Shown here: positions 34,093 to 43,036 of the stretch, in pieces
How the letters are laid out: each line of letters starts with the position of its first letter
How positions within the stretch are numbered: the first letter of the stretch is position 1
NCBI RefSeq assembly: GCF_050107595.1
Contig: NZ_JBNILH010000003.1
Coordinates: 248,001 to 312,000, forward strand
DNA: 64,000 nucleotides
Direction of reading: 5' to 3'
DNA from: Bacillus_AB infantis_C
GTDB taxonomy: Bacteria > Bacillota > Bacilli > Bacillales > Cytobacillaceae
Program-made: the position numbers and the translations under genes
Notes under the pieces: generated by a model
The model's input: only the letters and a program-made list of their open reading frames with translations
Database searches by the model: none
What the model was told of the DNA's origin: nothing

Positions 34093-34130
34093 GAGCTGAT
34101 GCTGCTGTTTTAAGAGAAGCAGCAAATAGG

Positions 34131-34856
34131 CTAATGAAACAAAGACGGTATTGAATGTGCCTGTTCATTTTTCAGAGAAATATGCAGTTCTTTTTCAGGG
34201 CTGATAGACGCAAAAAATATTTCCTGCAGACGGGAGATGCCAAGCCGGGACAGCTCCGAATTAAGCCAGTCCTGATCCACATCAAACCGTTCCAAGACCT
34301 CCCTGTATACCTTTCCTTCAACGATGACAGGAAAGGCAATTTGCGAAGAGCTTCCGGAAATATTCAAGTCTCCCTTTGTGGCAGGCAACTGTGCCGGCTT
34401 CAGTTGGACACTCAGCATTCCGTTTCCCTCCAGTATCCCTAGTTCCACATATTGCACATCAAAGACCTGCTTATCTCTCAGCATTTGCAGGATGTTATCA
34501 ATACTGTAGTGATATTTTTTTAAATTGGCACTAAGGAATTTGCCTTTATGTATCACAATGACCGGTTCAAAGGTGATAAGTTTTCCAAACTTCCGTTTCG
34601 ATATTTTCAGTCTGCCAATCAGCCGCTGGAGAAGCCCGATGGCAATGATGGCAAAGCCTGTTTCCAGATGCCTGATGGAGGGATCTGCTATATCCGCCCC
34701 GGCCACCGCTCCCAGTGTGATGATGACCAGATAATCAAAAACAGGGAGCTCACCAATCGAACGTCTTCCCATAAAGAGAGTAATAAAGAGCAATAAAGGC
34801 AGAATGGTGATGATTCTTCCGAAAATGAGAAGGCTGTTATGCAGCAGATCTTCCAT
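34131..34856 (-). CDS. DUF421 membrane protein (YetF/YkjA-like)
   Basis: A 241-residue protein: three N-terminal helices with the family motif FMGRRSIGELPVFDYLVIIT, then GAVAGADIA, followed by a cytoplasmic alpha/beta domain (ITFEPVIVIHKGKFLSANLK, then LRDKQVFDVQYVELGILEGNG, trimmed). These motifs define the YetF-type DUF421 family, in which some members form spore membrane channels. Start follows AGGAGG. Monocistronic. Confidence 0.9.
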   Translation of the reverse strand: MEDLLHNSLLIFGRIITILPLLLFITLFMGRRSIGELPVFDYLVIITLGAVAGADIADPSIRHLETGFAIIAIGLLQRLIGRLKISKRKFGKLITFEPVIVIHKGKFLSANLKKYHYSIDNILQMLRDKQVFDVQYVELGILEGNGMLSVQLKPAQLPATKGDLNISGSSSQIAFPVIVEGKVYREVLERFDVDQDWLNSELSRLGISRLQEIFFASISPEKELHISLKNEQAHSIPSLFH

Positions 34857-35383
34857 AGACTTTCCTCCTGACAGATGATGACTTTAGTTTATCGGAGGAG
34901 AGCTGGAATTATACGGAAAACCGGAAGGTCGCCTCACCAGAGTATGAAGTTCAGTTTTCTGGGAGGAATACTGTAAATGGAATAGCTATTAGCACCCAAG
35001 GTAACACCTTAACAATGAATAATGTCATCGTGCAATTTAAGGTGCTAATGTGAATTTAATTTGCTTCAAGCAGCTCAAGAGTGGGTTGCTGGGGTAGAAA
35101 AATAAGGGTAATTTTTTCTTCTATACATCTCCATTAACAGGAAATCTAGTTTCATTGTTTATGAATGCAAAAGTTTAGCGGAAATCGCTTGTTCAACTAT
35201 TCAGCGATTGAGTATTTTAATTGAATAAGAGCATTCAAAAGTAAAAAGCCTGGGATATCCCAAGCTTTTTTGGTTATTTAATCCGTCTACATACGCTACG
35301 AAAACGGATGTTATTTAAGCTGTGATTTTAAGTTTCCCCCACATTATCTGAACTGGATAAGGCCAGAAGCAGCCTTTTTCATT
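34857..35383. other. Intergenic region, 527 bases
   Basis: No gene is supported. A start-less open frame on + (about 34870-35053) ends GIAISTQGNTLTMNNVIVQF, then KVLM; it may be the tail of a lost gene. The only other element is the hairpin at 35243-35271. The remainder is AT-rich. Confidence 0.4.
35243..35271. terminator. Bidirectional hairpin terminator
   Basis: AAAAAGCCTGGGAT-ATCCCAAGCTTTTTT, near-perfect symmetry with T-runs both ways. It can stop dctM transcription 115 bases after its stop. Confidence 0.8.
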
Positions 35384-36679
35384 TTATAGTCCAAACAGTT
35401 CCGGCAGCACCATGCTGACCTGCGGGATATAAGTAACAAGCAGCAGAACAACGATGATGGCAGCGTAGAATGGAAGCAATGGCTTCACAAGCTGCTCGAT
35501 TTTCACCTTGCCGACGCTGGATCCGACGAACAGGGCGCTTCCGACAGGCGGCGTAATGCTTCCGATGCAGAGGTTAAGACACATCATGATGCCAAAGTGC
35601 ACCGGGTCCATCCCGATGCTTGTAGCAATCGGCAGGAAGATCGGCGTGAATATCAGGACTGCAGGCGTAATATCCATGAAAGTTCCAATAATCAGCAGGA
35701 TGACGTTCATCAGCAGCAGGATCAGAATCGGATTGTCGGTCAGGCTGAGGATTCCGCTGCTGATGGCCTCGGGAATGCCTGTAAACGCCATGACAAGGGA
35801 AAGGATGGTTGATGCAGCGATCAGAAGCATAATGATGGCTGTCATCTCCACCGTTTCCATCAGCATCTTTGGAACATCCTTTACCTTAAATGTCCGATAA
35901 AACATCGATAGGATGAGAGAATATGCAACCGCAATAGCAGCGCCTTCTGTTGCCGTGAATACCCCGGCAATGATTCCGCCGATAACGATAAACACCAGCA
36001 GCAGGCTCGGAATCGCATCCAGGAATACCTTCATCACCTGGCTGAACGTAATCTTCTGGGCAATCGGATAATTCTTTTTCTTCGCAATCGCATATGCTAC
36101 AGCCATGGTCGCAAGGCCCCAAAGAATCCCTGGAATATAGCCGGCGATGAAGAGAGCGGCAATCGACGTCCCGCCGCTCACAAGGGAATAGACAATCAGC
36201 AGGCCGCTCGGCGGGATCAGAAGCCCTGTCGGTGCCGATGCGATATTGACGGCCGCAGAATACGCCGGATTATAGCCTTCCTTCTTCTGAAGGGGCGACA
36301 TGACACCGCCGATTGCGGCTGCAGCAGCAACAGAGGAGCCGGAAATTGAACCGAACAGCATATTGCCGACTACATTCGTATGGGCAAGCGACCCGGGCAT
36401 CCTCCCCGAAAGGACCTTCGCAAAGTTGATCAGGCGGATCGCAATCCCGCCATTATTCATGATGACCCCTGACAGGATGAAGAACGGGATGGCGAGCAGG
36501 GAAAAGCTGTCCAGACCCGCCACCATCTTTTGCGCCGCTGTGAAAACGGCGATATCAAAAGGAAACAGAACAAGCATGGTGACAAGAGAGGCACCGGCGA
36601 TGCTGATGGCAATGGGCACGCCCAAAAATAAGAGAAAAAAGAACACAAACAGCAATAGAAGTCCTGCTGTGATTGTCAT
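35384..36679 (-). CDS. dctM: TRAP transporter large permease (DctM)
   Basis: Membrane subunit of a sodium-driven tripartite C4-dicarboxylate-type transporter, 431 residues with some 12 helices. Marks: FLGVPIAISIAGASLVTML start, SAVNIASAPTGLLIPPSGLL, GITPAVLIFTPIFLPIATSI (here MDITPAVL...), and GSITPPVGSALFVGSSVGK. Its ATG overlaps the dctQ stop by four bases (ATGA), so translation is coupled. Substrate cannot be read; TRAP systems take carboxylates or sugar acids. Confidence 0.95.
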   Translation of the reverse strand: MTITAGLLLLFVFFFLLFLGVPIAISIAGASLVTMLVLFPFDIAVFTAAQKMVAGLDSFSLLAIPFFILSGVIMNNGGIAIRLINFAKVLSGRMPGSLAHTNVVGNMLFGSISGSSVAAAAAIGGVMSPLQKKEGYNPAYSAAVNIASAPTGLLIPPSGLLIVYSLVSGGTSIAALFIAGYIPGILWGLATMAVAYAIAKKKNYPIAQKITFSQVMKVFLDAIPSLLLVFIVIGGIIAGVFTATEGAAIAVAYSLILSMFYRTFKVKDVPKMLMETVEMTAIIMLLIAASTILSLVMAFTGIPEAISSGILSLTDNPILILLLMNVILLIIGTFMDITPAVLIFTPIFLPIATSIGMDPVHFGIMMCLNLCIGSITPPVGSALFVGSSVGKVKIEQLVKPLLPFYAAIIVVLLLVTYIPQVSMVLPELFGL

Positions 36680-37221
36680 CCCAGCCCCTCCTTTCTATCC
36701 TTATCAATATGTATTGGCTCTGGAGTCTCCACTTCTTCTGAATATAGGTCCGCTTGTCTGTTTGCGGAGATTTCCCTGATCGAAATTATAGAATAAGCAG
36801 CAATCAGGACGCCGCTCACCGGCAGTGACAGATAAATATAGGCCATCGGGAGGCCGAGTGCGGCAGAATACTGCTTCATTGAAATTCCTACTGTTTTAGA
36901 CCCGCCGACAATCATGACAAAAACAGCAAACGCCAGCACAATCAGCTCAATCAGGATAGCTGCGGCAAGTCTTTTCCTATTTTCCAGCTTTTCTACGATG
37001 AACTCGATGGCAATATGCTTCTTCTTCCCAAAAGCATAGGCTCCTCCTAGCATGGAAACCCATATCAGCGAATACCGGAGAAACTCCTCTGAAATCGTAC
37101 TTGGCGAATCCAGTGCATATCTTGTGAACACTTGCCAGATTGCCATCAGGACCATCACACCCAAGAGGGTGCAGGTCACAAAGGCAATGCTCAGATCGAT
37201 CCATTTTTTCATAGTCTGCAT
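36676..37221 (-). CDS. dctQ: TRAP transporter small permease (DctQ)
   Basis: A 181-residue subunit with four helices, joining binding protein and large permease. Motif TISEEFLRYSLIWVSMLGGA, then YAFGKKKHIAIEFI is the DctQ signature. Start ATG five bases after GGGGGAG. The C-terminus is hydrophilic (PIHIDKDRKEGLG) and overlaps the next gene. Fourteen bases after dctP. Confidence 0.93.
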   Translation of the reverse strand: MQTMKKWIDLSIAFVTCTLLGVMVLMAIWQVFTRYALDSPSTISEEFLRYSLIWVSMLGGAYAFGKKKHIAIEFIVEKLENRKRLAAAILIELIVLAFAVFVMIVGGSKTVGISMKQYSAALGLPMAYIYLSLPVSGVLIAAYSIISIREISANRQADLYSEEVETPEPIHIDKDRKEGLG

Positions 37222-37235
37222 GATTGCTCCCCCTT

Positions 37236-38240
37236 TTAGCTGCCTTCAGCCATATCCCGGATTTCTTTATAGTATTTTCCGGTCGATTTCTTTTCTGCAA
37301 ACTCCTTATGAAGCGGCTGGACGGCTTCCATGAAAGGCTCTTTATCCGGCCTGCTGAACGTGACATTCATACCCTTGGCGTCCTTTATCGCTTTCTCTGT
37401 CGCTTTCCGCCAAACCTCTTTATGGTAAAAAGAAGACTCTTCTGCCGCTTCTGCTATAGCTTTCTTCTGATCGGCAGTCATTTGCTTCCATTTGCTTTCA
37501 TTGACAATCAGGATATCCGGAATGATGGCATGCTCGCTGTAGCTGTACTGCTTAGCCACCTCTCCGTGATTATTATCCGTCAGTGCTGTTTCATTATTTT
37601 CCGAGCCATCAATGACACCCTGCTGCATAGCCGTATAGACTTCACCGAAGGACATCGGTGTCGGCGATCCGCCCATCAGCTCAAGCATCTTCAGGTTCGT
37701 CGGGCTCGGCTGGACTCGTATTTTCAGCCCCTTCAGATCATCCGGGTGCATAATCGGCTTGTTTTTCGTGTAAAAATTCCTTGTGCCTGATTCATAGAAC
37801 GTCAGTCCCCTCAGACCTATATCAGTTGTAGTCTTATAGATCTCTTTTGCGGTGCTGCTGTTCATCGCTTTATAGAAATGGTCTTTATCGTCGAATAAAT
37901 ATGGAAGGCTGAACAATGAATAGACTTCTGAAAAATTCTCAAGCGAGCCGGCGCTCACCTTGGCAAAGTCAATCGCACCGGTCTGTGTCAGCTCAAGTGC
38001 CTCACGCTCCCCGCCAAGCTGTCCGCTCGGATAAATTTTGACCTTTATATCGCCATCAGTCTTTTCCTCTACCAATCTTGCAAACTCTGTCAGCGAAGTA
38101 TGTATCGGGTGCGTTGCGCCCTGATTATGGGCAAGCCTCAATGTGACTGTCCCTTCCTCTTCTGCAGCCTGGGCTGTGCAGCCGGCCAGCACCCCAGCCA
38201 GCAGCAGAAGGATAATGCCGTACACCTTAAAATTCTTCAT
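37236..38240 (-). CDS. dctP: TRAP transporter substrate-binding lipoprotein (DctP)
   Basis: Extracytoplasmic solute receptor, 334 residues, anchored by a lipobox (VLAGC, Cys near 21). Family marks: LRLAHNQGATHPIHTSLTEF, YPSGQLGGEREALE, KGLKIRVQPSPTNLKMLELM with the carboxylate-binding Arg, and MGGSPTPMSFGEVYTAMQQG, then VIDGSENN. Start follows CTGGAGGG. First gene of dctPQM. No sensor kinase or regulator adjoins it, and no catabolite site was seen upstream. Confidence 0.95.
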   Translation of the reverse strand: MKNFKVYGIILLLLAGVLAGCTAQAAEEEGTVTLRLAHNQGATHPIHTSLTEFARLVEEKTDGDIKVKIYPSGQLGGEREALELTQTGAIDFAKVSAGSLENFSEVYSLFSLPYLFDDKDHFYKAMNSSTAKEIYKTTTDIGLRGLTFYESGTRNFYTKNKPIMHPDDLKGLKIRVQPSPTNLKMLELMGGSPTPMSFGEVYTAMQQGVIDGSENNETALTDNNHGEVAKQYSYSEHAIIPDILIVNESKWKQMTADQKKAIAEAAEESSFYHKEVWRKATEKAIKDAKGMNVTFSRPDKEPFMEAVQPLHKEFAEKKSTGKYYKEIRDMAEGS

Positions 38241-38432
38241 GAATCCCCCTCCAGTTTAGTATCTAGCTCTCCAGCGTTATTTTCTCGAAAATATTCCCTC
38301 TTTTTACATTATTAAACCATTACAGGATGAAAGGTGGCGTTCCGGATTACAGCTGAGGGATTAAGAGGCAATATGATGGCGCTTATAAAGGCGATTTCGC
38401 CAGCTATAAAAAAGGATTCAGTGCAAAATGGA

Positions 38433-38456
38433 AACCCTTCTCAAAAGAGAAGGGCT
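38433..38456 (-). terminator. Terminator after the 38.5-kb gene
   Basis: Perfect CCCTTCTC-AAAA-GAGAAGGG hairpin, then TTTCC on the minus strand; nine bases past the stop at 38465. Confidence 0.75.
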
Positions 38457-38464
38457 TCTGTTAT

Positions 38465-38878
38465 TTAGACAGCGCTGTAAGCAACACCCGTAAAAGTAAC
38501 TGGCCCTGTGACTGTTGCTCCGTTCAACAATGGATTTTCCACAGAAATGACCATGGAGTATCCAAAATAACCGGCAGGAACATTAAGCTCGGCTGCGGTA
38601 AAGGAAATGATCTGAGTTTCACCGAGAGCCAATTGGGTTTCCTCACGTGCAGTAAAAATAACCTGAGAACCTCTAAATACTGTAATCAGTACAGTTGGGT
38701 TTAATATCGCCGCTGTTATCCCAATAGTTCCATTCAGGATGACCTTAGCCTGCGCCTGGGGAACGGACAAACCGAAGGCAGCCAGGGTAACGCCGCCGGG
38801 TGCAGAAGGGACTGGCCTGTTTAAGGTGTTGCTTCCGCTTGAGGGAATGCTTATACCGGTTGAGTAGACTATTGCCAA
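38465..38878 (-). CDS. Beta-rich protein, possible spore-surface type
   Basis: A 137-residue protein. A short N-terminus (AIVYSTGISIPSSGSNTLNR) leads to a repetitive, Val/Thr/Ala-rich, beta-type region (TVLITVFRGSQVIFTAREET, SFTAAELNVPAGYFGYSMVI). It recalls C-terminal domains of exosporium proteins, but no collagen-like repeat is present. No signal peptide. TTG at 38878, after GGAGGTGATACTA, is clearly the start; a longer frame has no site. Function unknown. Confidence 0.7.
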   Translation of the reverse strand: MAIVYSTGISIPSSGSNTLNRPVPSAPGGVTLAAFGLSVPQAQAKVILNGTIGITAAILNPTVLITVFRGSQVIFTAREETQLALGETQIISFTAAELNVPAGYFGYSMVISVENPLLNGATVTGPVTFTGVAYSAV

Positions 38879-39032
38879 TAGTATCACCTCCAAAAGTTTA
38901 TATTCCATTATATTTAAGGAAAGAAATATAGATTGGACAACCTGGAGAAATGAACGAGTGCGGAGTTTCAAAGGGCTCACTTAAATTAATGAGGATGGCA
39001 AGATCGCAGCAATCTATGCGAAAAGAGCCAAA

Positions 39033-39062
39033 TAAAAAATGCCGAATATTATCCGGCATTGG
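39033..39062 (-). terminator. Terminator after treR
   Basis: Read on the minus strand: AATGCCG, 9-base loop, CGGCATT, TTTTA. Confidence 0.85.
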
Positions 39063-39086
39063 AGAATTGAGAGAAATGCTTAATTT

Positions 39087-39803
39087 TCAACGAAGAGCTC
39101 TTCTGGCAAAGTCAGTGAAACGGAATTTGTCCGGACGATGCCTGGATTCTGTGAACTGAAAAAGGCTGGCATCGTTCAGGTATACATGGCTCCTGATGAC
39201 TACTACATTCTGAAAGCCATCAAGATCCAGAAGGGAGCGGTCCTCATCGGTGGGTTCCTCCACGATGATTTCCTTCTTGGCAAAGCTGATATTCAGGTTC
39301 AACTCTTTTTCAAGATACTGATAGATTGAATCCCTGCAAATGTCCTCCGACAGATGGGGAACATGCTTTTCAGCCAGAAAGTCGCGGTCCAGAATAATTC
39401 TTTCCCCTCCCATCTTTCTTGTCCGCAGGACGTCCCAGACCAGGTCGCCTTCCTCCAGCTGCAATTCTTTTTTGATGAAACCCCTGGGTTTTCCAAGAGT
39501 CAAGCCGTTTAGGATCGTCTGTGGAGCTTCACTCATCTTGCCTGCCAGCTCCTTGAAACTGACCAGACCGGACACAGGGAAGTCGAATTTGGAAGTATTA
39601 AGGACCATCGAGCCTTTTCCCCTTATTTTCTGGATATAGCCATTTTGGGCAAGGAGATTCAATGCTTTGCGGATGGTTTCCCTTGAAGCCTGATATTCTT
39701 TTACCATTTCATTCTCAGATGGCAGAAAGGTTTCCGGTTTAATGCTTCCGCTCCTGATTTGCTCTGTGAGGCTTTGGCAGATATCTAGATACTTCTTTCT
39801 CAT
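39087..39803 (-). CDS. treR: Trehalose operon repressor TreR (GntR/UTRA)
   Basis: GntR-family repressor of 238 residues: winged helix at about 1-70 (LPSENEMVKEYQASRETIRK, ALNLLAQNGYIQKIRGKGS) and a UTRA effector domain (SFKELAGKMSEAP, VLRTRKMGGERIILDRDFLA, then HVYLNDASLFQFTESRHRPD). It closely resembles TreR, which binds trehalose-6-phosphate. ATG at 39803 follows GGGGATTGTTAT. It lies 79 bases after treP on the same strand. Palindromes at the treP promoter match its expected operator. Confidence 0.9.
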   Translation of the reverse strand: MRKKYLDICQSLTEQIRSGSIKPETFLPSENEMVKEYQASRETIRKALNLLAQNGYIQKIRGKGSMVLNTSKFDFPVSGLVSFKELAGKMSEAPQTILNGLTLGKPRGFIKKELQLEEGDLVWDVLRTRKMGGERIILDRDFLAEKHVPHLSEDICRDSIYQYLEKELNLNISFAKKEIIVEEPTDEDRSLLDLDGFQNVVVIRSHVYLNDASLFQFTESRHRPDKFRFTDFARRALR

Positions 39804-39882
39804 ATAACAATCCCCAATCATTATTTGTATCAGGCAAAGAAAAAGGAAGAGAGAATCACCCGTCCCCCCTTCCTGTATGCAG

Positions 39883-41337
39883 TTAGACAGCTGCACTCTG
39901 TTTCTTTTGCTTTTTGAAAGTAAAATTCTTTACGCCTGTTTTAGCAAAGATGGTTGTCAGAACAAATGGAACGATAATCGCAATGATCATGCAGATGGCA
40001 AATGTTCCGATATACTGCGCCTGAATAGAAAGAATACCAGGCAGTCCGCCAACACCGATTGAGTTGGCCATGACGCCGCTCGCTACAGAGACAACCCCTG
40101 CAATCATCGATCCGATCATGGCAGCCAGGAATGGGAACCCGTATTTCAGATTGATCCCGAACATGGCTGGCTCGGTTACGCCAAGGTAGCAGGAAATGGC
40201 AGCAGGGATCGAAACCTGCTTTTCTTCTTCATTTTTGCGGTTGATGAAGATCATGGCCAATACGGCTGATCCTTGGGCAATATTTGAAATGGCGATCATT
40301 GGCCACAGATTCGTTCCGCCGAGCTCACTCATCAGCTGAAGGTCAATGGCATTTGTCATATGATGCAAGCCGGTAATGACAAGTGGTGCGTACACGAAGC
40401 CAAACACTGCTGCAAACAGCCAGCCGAATGAAGAAGTCAGGCTGGAATACACAACATCTGAAATCACGGAGCCAATTTGCCAGCCGATCGGTCCAAGCAC
40501 TGTATGCGCTATCAACACAGCCGGAACTAGTGCAAGGAAAGGAACGACAATCATGCTGATAGAATTTGGAACCACTTTACGCAGTCTTGTTTCAAGGAAG
40601 CCTAATGTCAGACCAGCCAGGATGGCAGGAATAACTTGTGCCTGATAGCCGATCATATCAATCTGGGCGAATCCGAAGTCCCATTGCGGAATATCTCCTG
40701 CCCCTGCCCCGGCAACGCCATAGGCATTCAGCAGCTGCGGCGACACTAATGTAATACCAAGGACGATTCCAAGGATCTGGGATGCTCCCATCTTCTTGGC
40801 AACAGACCAGGTGATCCCTACAGGAAGGAAGTGGAATATCGCTTCGCCTATCAGCCACAGGAAAGCGTGAACGCCAGCCCAGAATTGGGAGATCTCAACA
40901 ATGGTCTTCGTGCCATCTTCCACGAGCTTAATGTCACCGATTACATTTCTGAAGCCTAGAATCAAACCGCCGACTACAAGGGCGGGAATTAATGGTGTAA
41001 AAATTTCGGCCATATGCCCCATCATCCGCTGAAGCAAATTCTGGTTCTGCTTAGCCGCTGTTTTGGCTTCCTCTTTTGAAGTGCCTTCTACACCGGCAAT
41101 CTTCGTGAATTCATTATAAAAGCTTGAAACTTCATTGCCGATTACAACCTGAAACTGGCCGGCTTGCGTGAAGGTTCCTTTTACAAGCTTAATGTTTTCA
41201 ATTTTTTCAATATCAGCCTTTGATGGATCATTCAGAACAAAGCGCATGCGCGTCACACAATGTGTCACCGCTGCAATATTTTCCCGGCCGCCGATATGCT
41301 CCAGCAGCTCATTTGCAGGGCCTGTATATTTTGTCAT
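39883..41337 (-). CDS. treP: Trehalose-specific PTS enzyme IIBC
   Basis: Phosphotransferase permease that imports trehalose as trehalose-6-phosphate. 484 residues: EIIB domain with phospho-Cys in THCVTRMRF (near residue 27), linker, then EIIC (HMAEIFTPLIPALVVGGLIL, ITGLHHMTNAIDLQL, CYLGVTEPAMFGINLKYGFP). It lacks an EIIA domain, so it must borrow one, as in B. subtilis. Start after GGGGGAATACCT. The hydrolase gene treA/treC that normally follows is absent here. Confidence 0.94.
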   Translation of the reverse strand: MTKYTGPANELLEHIGGRENIAAVTHCVTRMRFVLNDPSKADIEKIENIKLVKGTFTQAGQFQVVIGNEVSSFYNEFTKIAGVEGTSKEEAKTAAKQNQNLLQRMMGHMAEIFTPLIPALVVGGLILGFRNVIGDIKLVEDGTKTIVEISQFWAGVHAFLWLIGEAIFHFLPVGITWSVAKKMGASQILGIVLGITLVSPQLLNAYGVAGAGAGDIPQWDFGFAQIDMIGYQAQVIPAILAGLTLGFLETRLRKVVPNSISMIVVPFLALVPAVLIAHTVLGPIGWQIGSVISDVVYSSLTSSFGWLFAAVFGFVYAPLVITGLHHMTNAIDLQLMSELGGTNLWPMIAISNIAQGSAVLAMIFINRKNEEEKQVSIPAAISCYLGVTEPAMFGINLKYGFPFLAAMIGSMIAGVVSVASGVMANSIGVGGLPGILSIQAQYIGTFAICMIIAIIVPFVLTTIFAKTGVKNFTFKKQKKQSAAV

Positions 41338-41377
41338 AGGTATTCCCCCATATTTTATAATCAGCACATAAAAAATA

Positions 41378-41454
41378 TAATAGCGCTTTCATTAACTTGT
41401 ATATACAAATACTGAGCTCTCTTAAAATTTAACTTATATATACAAGTTTGTCAA
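41378..41454 (-). promoter_or_regulatory. treP promoter with two TreR operators and a cre site
   Basis: On the minus strand: TTGACA (41449-41454), 17-base spacer, weak -10 TAAATT. ACTTGTATATATAAGT (41432-41447) fills the spacer; a perfect TTGTATATACAA (41397-41408) lies downstream. TGAAAGCGCTATTA (41378-41391) matches the CcpA site TGWAARCGYTWNCW at 13 of 14 positions. Repression by TreR and CcpA is expected. Confidence 0.85.
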
Positions 41455-41524
41455 CACAATCTTTTTTGCCAGGATAATGGGGGCTGTTTCTTTACTGGAA
41501 CCAGCAGTATGGGCTGGAGAACTC

Positions 41525-41549
41525 AAAAAAAGCCGCCTTGAGGGCAGCT
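41525..41549 (-). terminator. Terminator after SMP-30 gene
   Basis: Read on the minus strand: AGCTGCC-CTCAA-GGCGGCT followed by TTTTTT. Confidence 0.88.
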
Positions 41550-41555
41550 CAGATT

Positions 41556-42431
41556 TTAACCTTTATAAGAAAAAGCGGGACTCCCTTTCACATCCGTTTT
41601 TACCCTGAACAGCCCGCCTGACAATGGATACTCTATCAGCTGCTCTTCGTTCAGCCCATCTCTTGCAGTGGTGATGTACAAGTCCTTTAGGTCCTTGCCC
41701 CCAAATGTACAGCAAGTCACGTTCTTGGCAGGGACCTTTATTTCTGACAGCCGCTTGCCTGTATGAGGATTCCACCTCGATACCTTGCCGCCGCCATAGT
41801 GGGCAATCCACAGCATCCCCTCTCCATCAATCGTCATCCCGTCCGGTGCACCGTCTCCTTCTGGAAAGCCGATGACTTCAGTGCGGTTTTCAATTGCCCC
41901 CGTTTCGAGGTCAAAATTAAAGCGGCTGATTTTTTTTGTTGGTGTATCGATAAAATACATAAATCTGTTATCCGGTGACCAGGCGAGGCCATTCGAAATG
42001 CCAAGCTGATCTAACTTTTTCTCAACTTGCTGATCAGTGTTCAGACAATACAGCGACCCTTCAGCACCTGCACCCTGCTTATCCATCGTACCTGCCCAGA
42101 AACGGCCGGCAGGATCACACTTGCCGTCATTAAAACGATTAGAGGGAATATCACTCTCTAATTCTTTTATTAAAGTGAGCTTCCCTGTATCAAGGTTAAG
42201 AAGGTATAGGCCATCCTCCAAAGCCACGACAGCTTCCTCCGCATCTCCCGGCACAATCGTCCCCACGTTCTGCTCCAGCTGGATCTCCCGGTTTTCTCCG
42301 GAAACCGGGCTGAAGATGTTCACCTTTTTCTCCTTGATATCCACCCAGTATAATAACTGCTTATCTGCGTCCCAGCAGGGCCCCTCGCCGAGTGTTGCTT
42401 TTGCATCCAGGACTAATTCTACTTCTCCCAT
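41556..42431 (-). CDS. SMP-30/gluconolactonase-family protein
   Basis: Six-bladed beta-propeller lactonase, 291 residues. Metal and active-site residues appear in LGEGPCWDADKQLLYWVDI (first Glu), RFNDGKCDPAGRFWAGTM (Asn, Asp), GISNGLAWSPDNRFMYFIDT (Asn, Asp) and GAPDGMTIDGEG. Hydrolysis of a sugar lactone is the usual reaction; the substrate is unknown. ATG at 42431 after GAGGTG. It stands alone downstream of the 52-bp hairpin array. Confidence 0.9.
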   Translation of the reverse strand: MGEVELVLDAKATLGEGPCWDADKQLLYWVDIKEKKVNIFSPVSGENREIQLEQNVGTIVPGDAEEAVVALEDGLYLLNLDTGKLTLIKELESDIPSNRFNDGKCDPAGRFWAGTMDKQGAGAEGSLYCLNTDQQVEKKLDQLGISNGLAWSPDNRFMYFIDTPTKKISRFNFDLETGAIENRTEVIGFPEGDGAPDGMTIDGEGMLWIAHYGGGKVSRWNPHTGKRLSEIKVPAKNVTCCTFGGKDLKDLYITTARDGLNEEQLIEYPLSGGLFRVKTDVKGSPAFSYKG

Positions 42432-42615
42432 TTTTAACACCTCGTCAATTGTTTAGGATTTACTTTATTATAGACTTTCCCGGGCGGAAGCGGCGGGAAA
42501 CTTACAAGCAAACAATATAACAAACGGCTGTCAACTTAGTCGACAGCCTGAAGTGCAGCATGCTTTAAGAGCATTTATCAATTTTTTAGCAGAAGGGTTT
42601 GAGTTTTCTTAGCTG

Positions 42616-43031
42616 GAACCACTATTCCTGCGTTTTTCTGAGATAGTGGCTCCAGCTCTCTCATCTAGAACCACTATCCCAGCTTTTCTCTGAAATAGTG
42701 GCTCCAGCTCTCTCATCTAGAACCACTATCCCGGCTTTTCCCTGAAATAGTGGTTCCAGCTCTCTTACCTAGAGCCACTATTTCTGCTTTTCCCTGAAAT
42801 AGTGGTTCCAGCTCTCTCATCTAGAACCACTATTTCTGCGTTTTTCTTAAATAGTGCTTCCAGTTCTCTTACCTAGAACCACTATTTCTGCTTTTCTCTG
42901 AAATAGTGGTTCCAGTTCTCTTACCTAGAACCACTATTTCTGCTTTTCTCTGAAATAGTGCTTCCAGTTCTCTTACCTAGAACCACTATTTCTGCTTTTC
43001 TCTGAAATAGTGGCTCCAGCTCTCTCTCCTG
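42616..43031. repeat. Tandem array of eight 52-bp hairpin units
   Basis: Eight units start at 42616, 42668, 42720, 42772, 42824, 42876, 42928 and 42980, all exactly 52 bases, plus the first bases of a ninth at 43032. A consensus unit is GAACCACTATTTC, 11-base loop, GAAATAGTGGTTC, then a 15-base linker (CAGCTCTCTTACCTA). The linker is itself conserved, so this is not CRISPR. Units 6-8 are almost identical; units 1-3 have diverged. The array fills the 3' side of padR. The remaining part of 42432-42615 shows no gene. Confidence 0.92.
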
Positions 43032-43036
43032 GAACG

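Noticed and set aside
35384..38240. Sigma-54 or cre site upstream of the TRAP operon
   Set aside because: No TGGCAC-N5-TTGC or TGWAARCGYTWNCW match was found in the 100 bases before dctP.
38308..38460. Forward frame GIKRQYDGAYKGDFASYKKG
   Set aside because: No start codon or ribosome site, and it crosses a terminator into the reverse of a supported gene.
42616..43031. CRISPR array
   Set aside because: The segments between hairpins are conserved 15-base linkers, not unique spacers, and there are no cas genes in the window.
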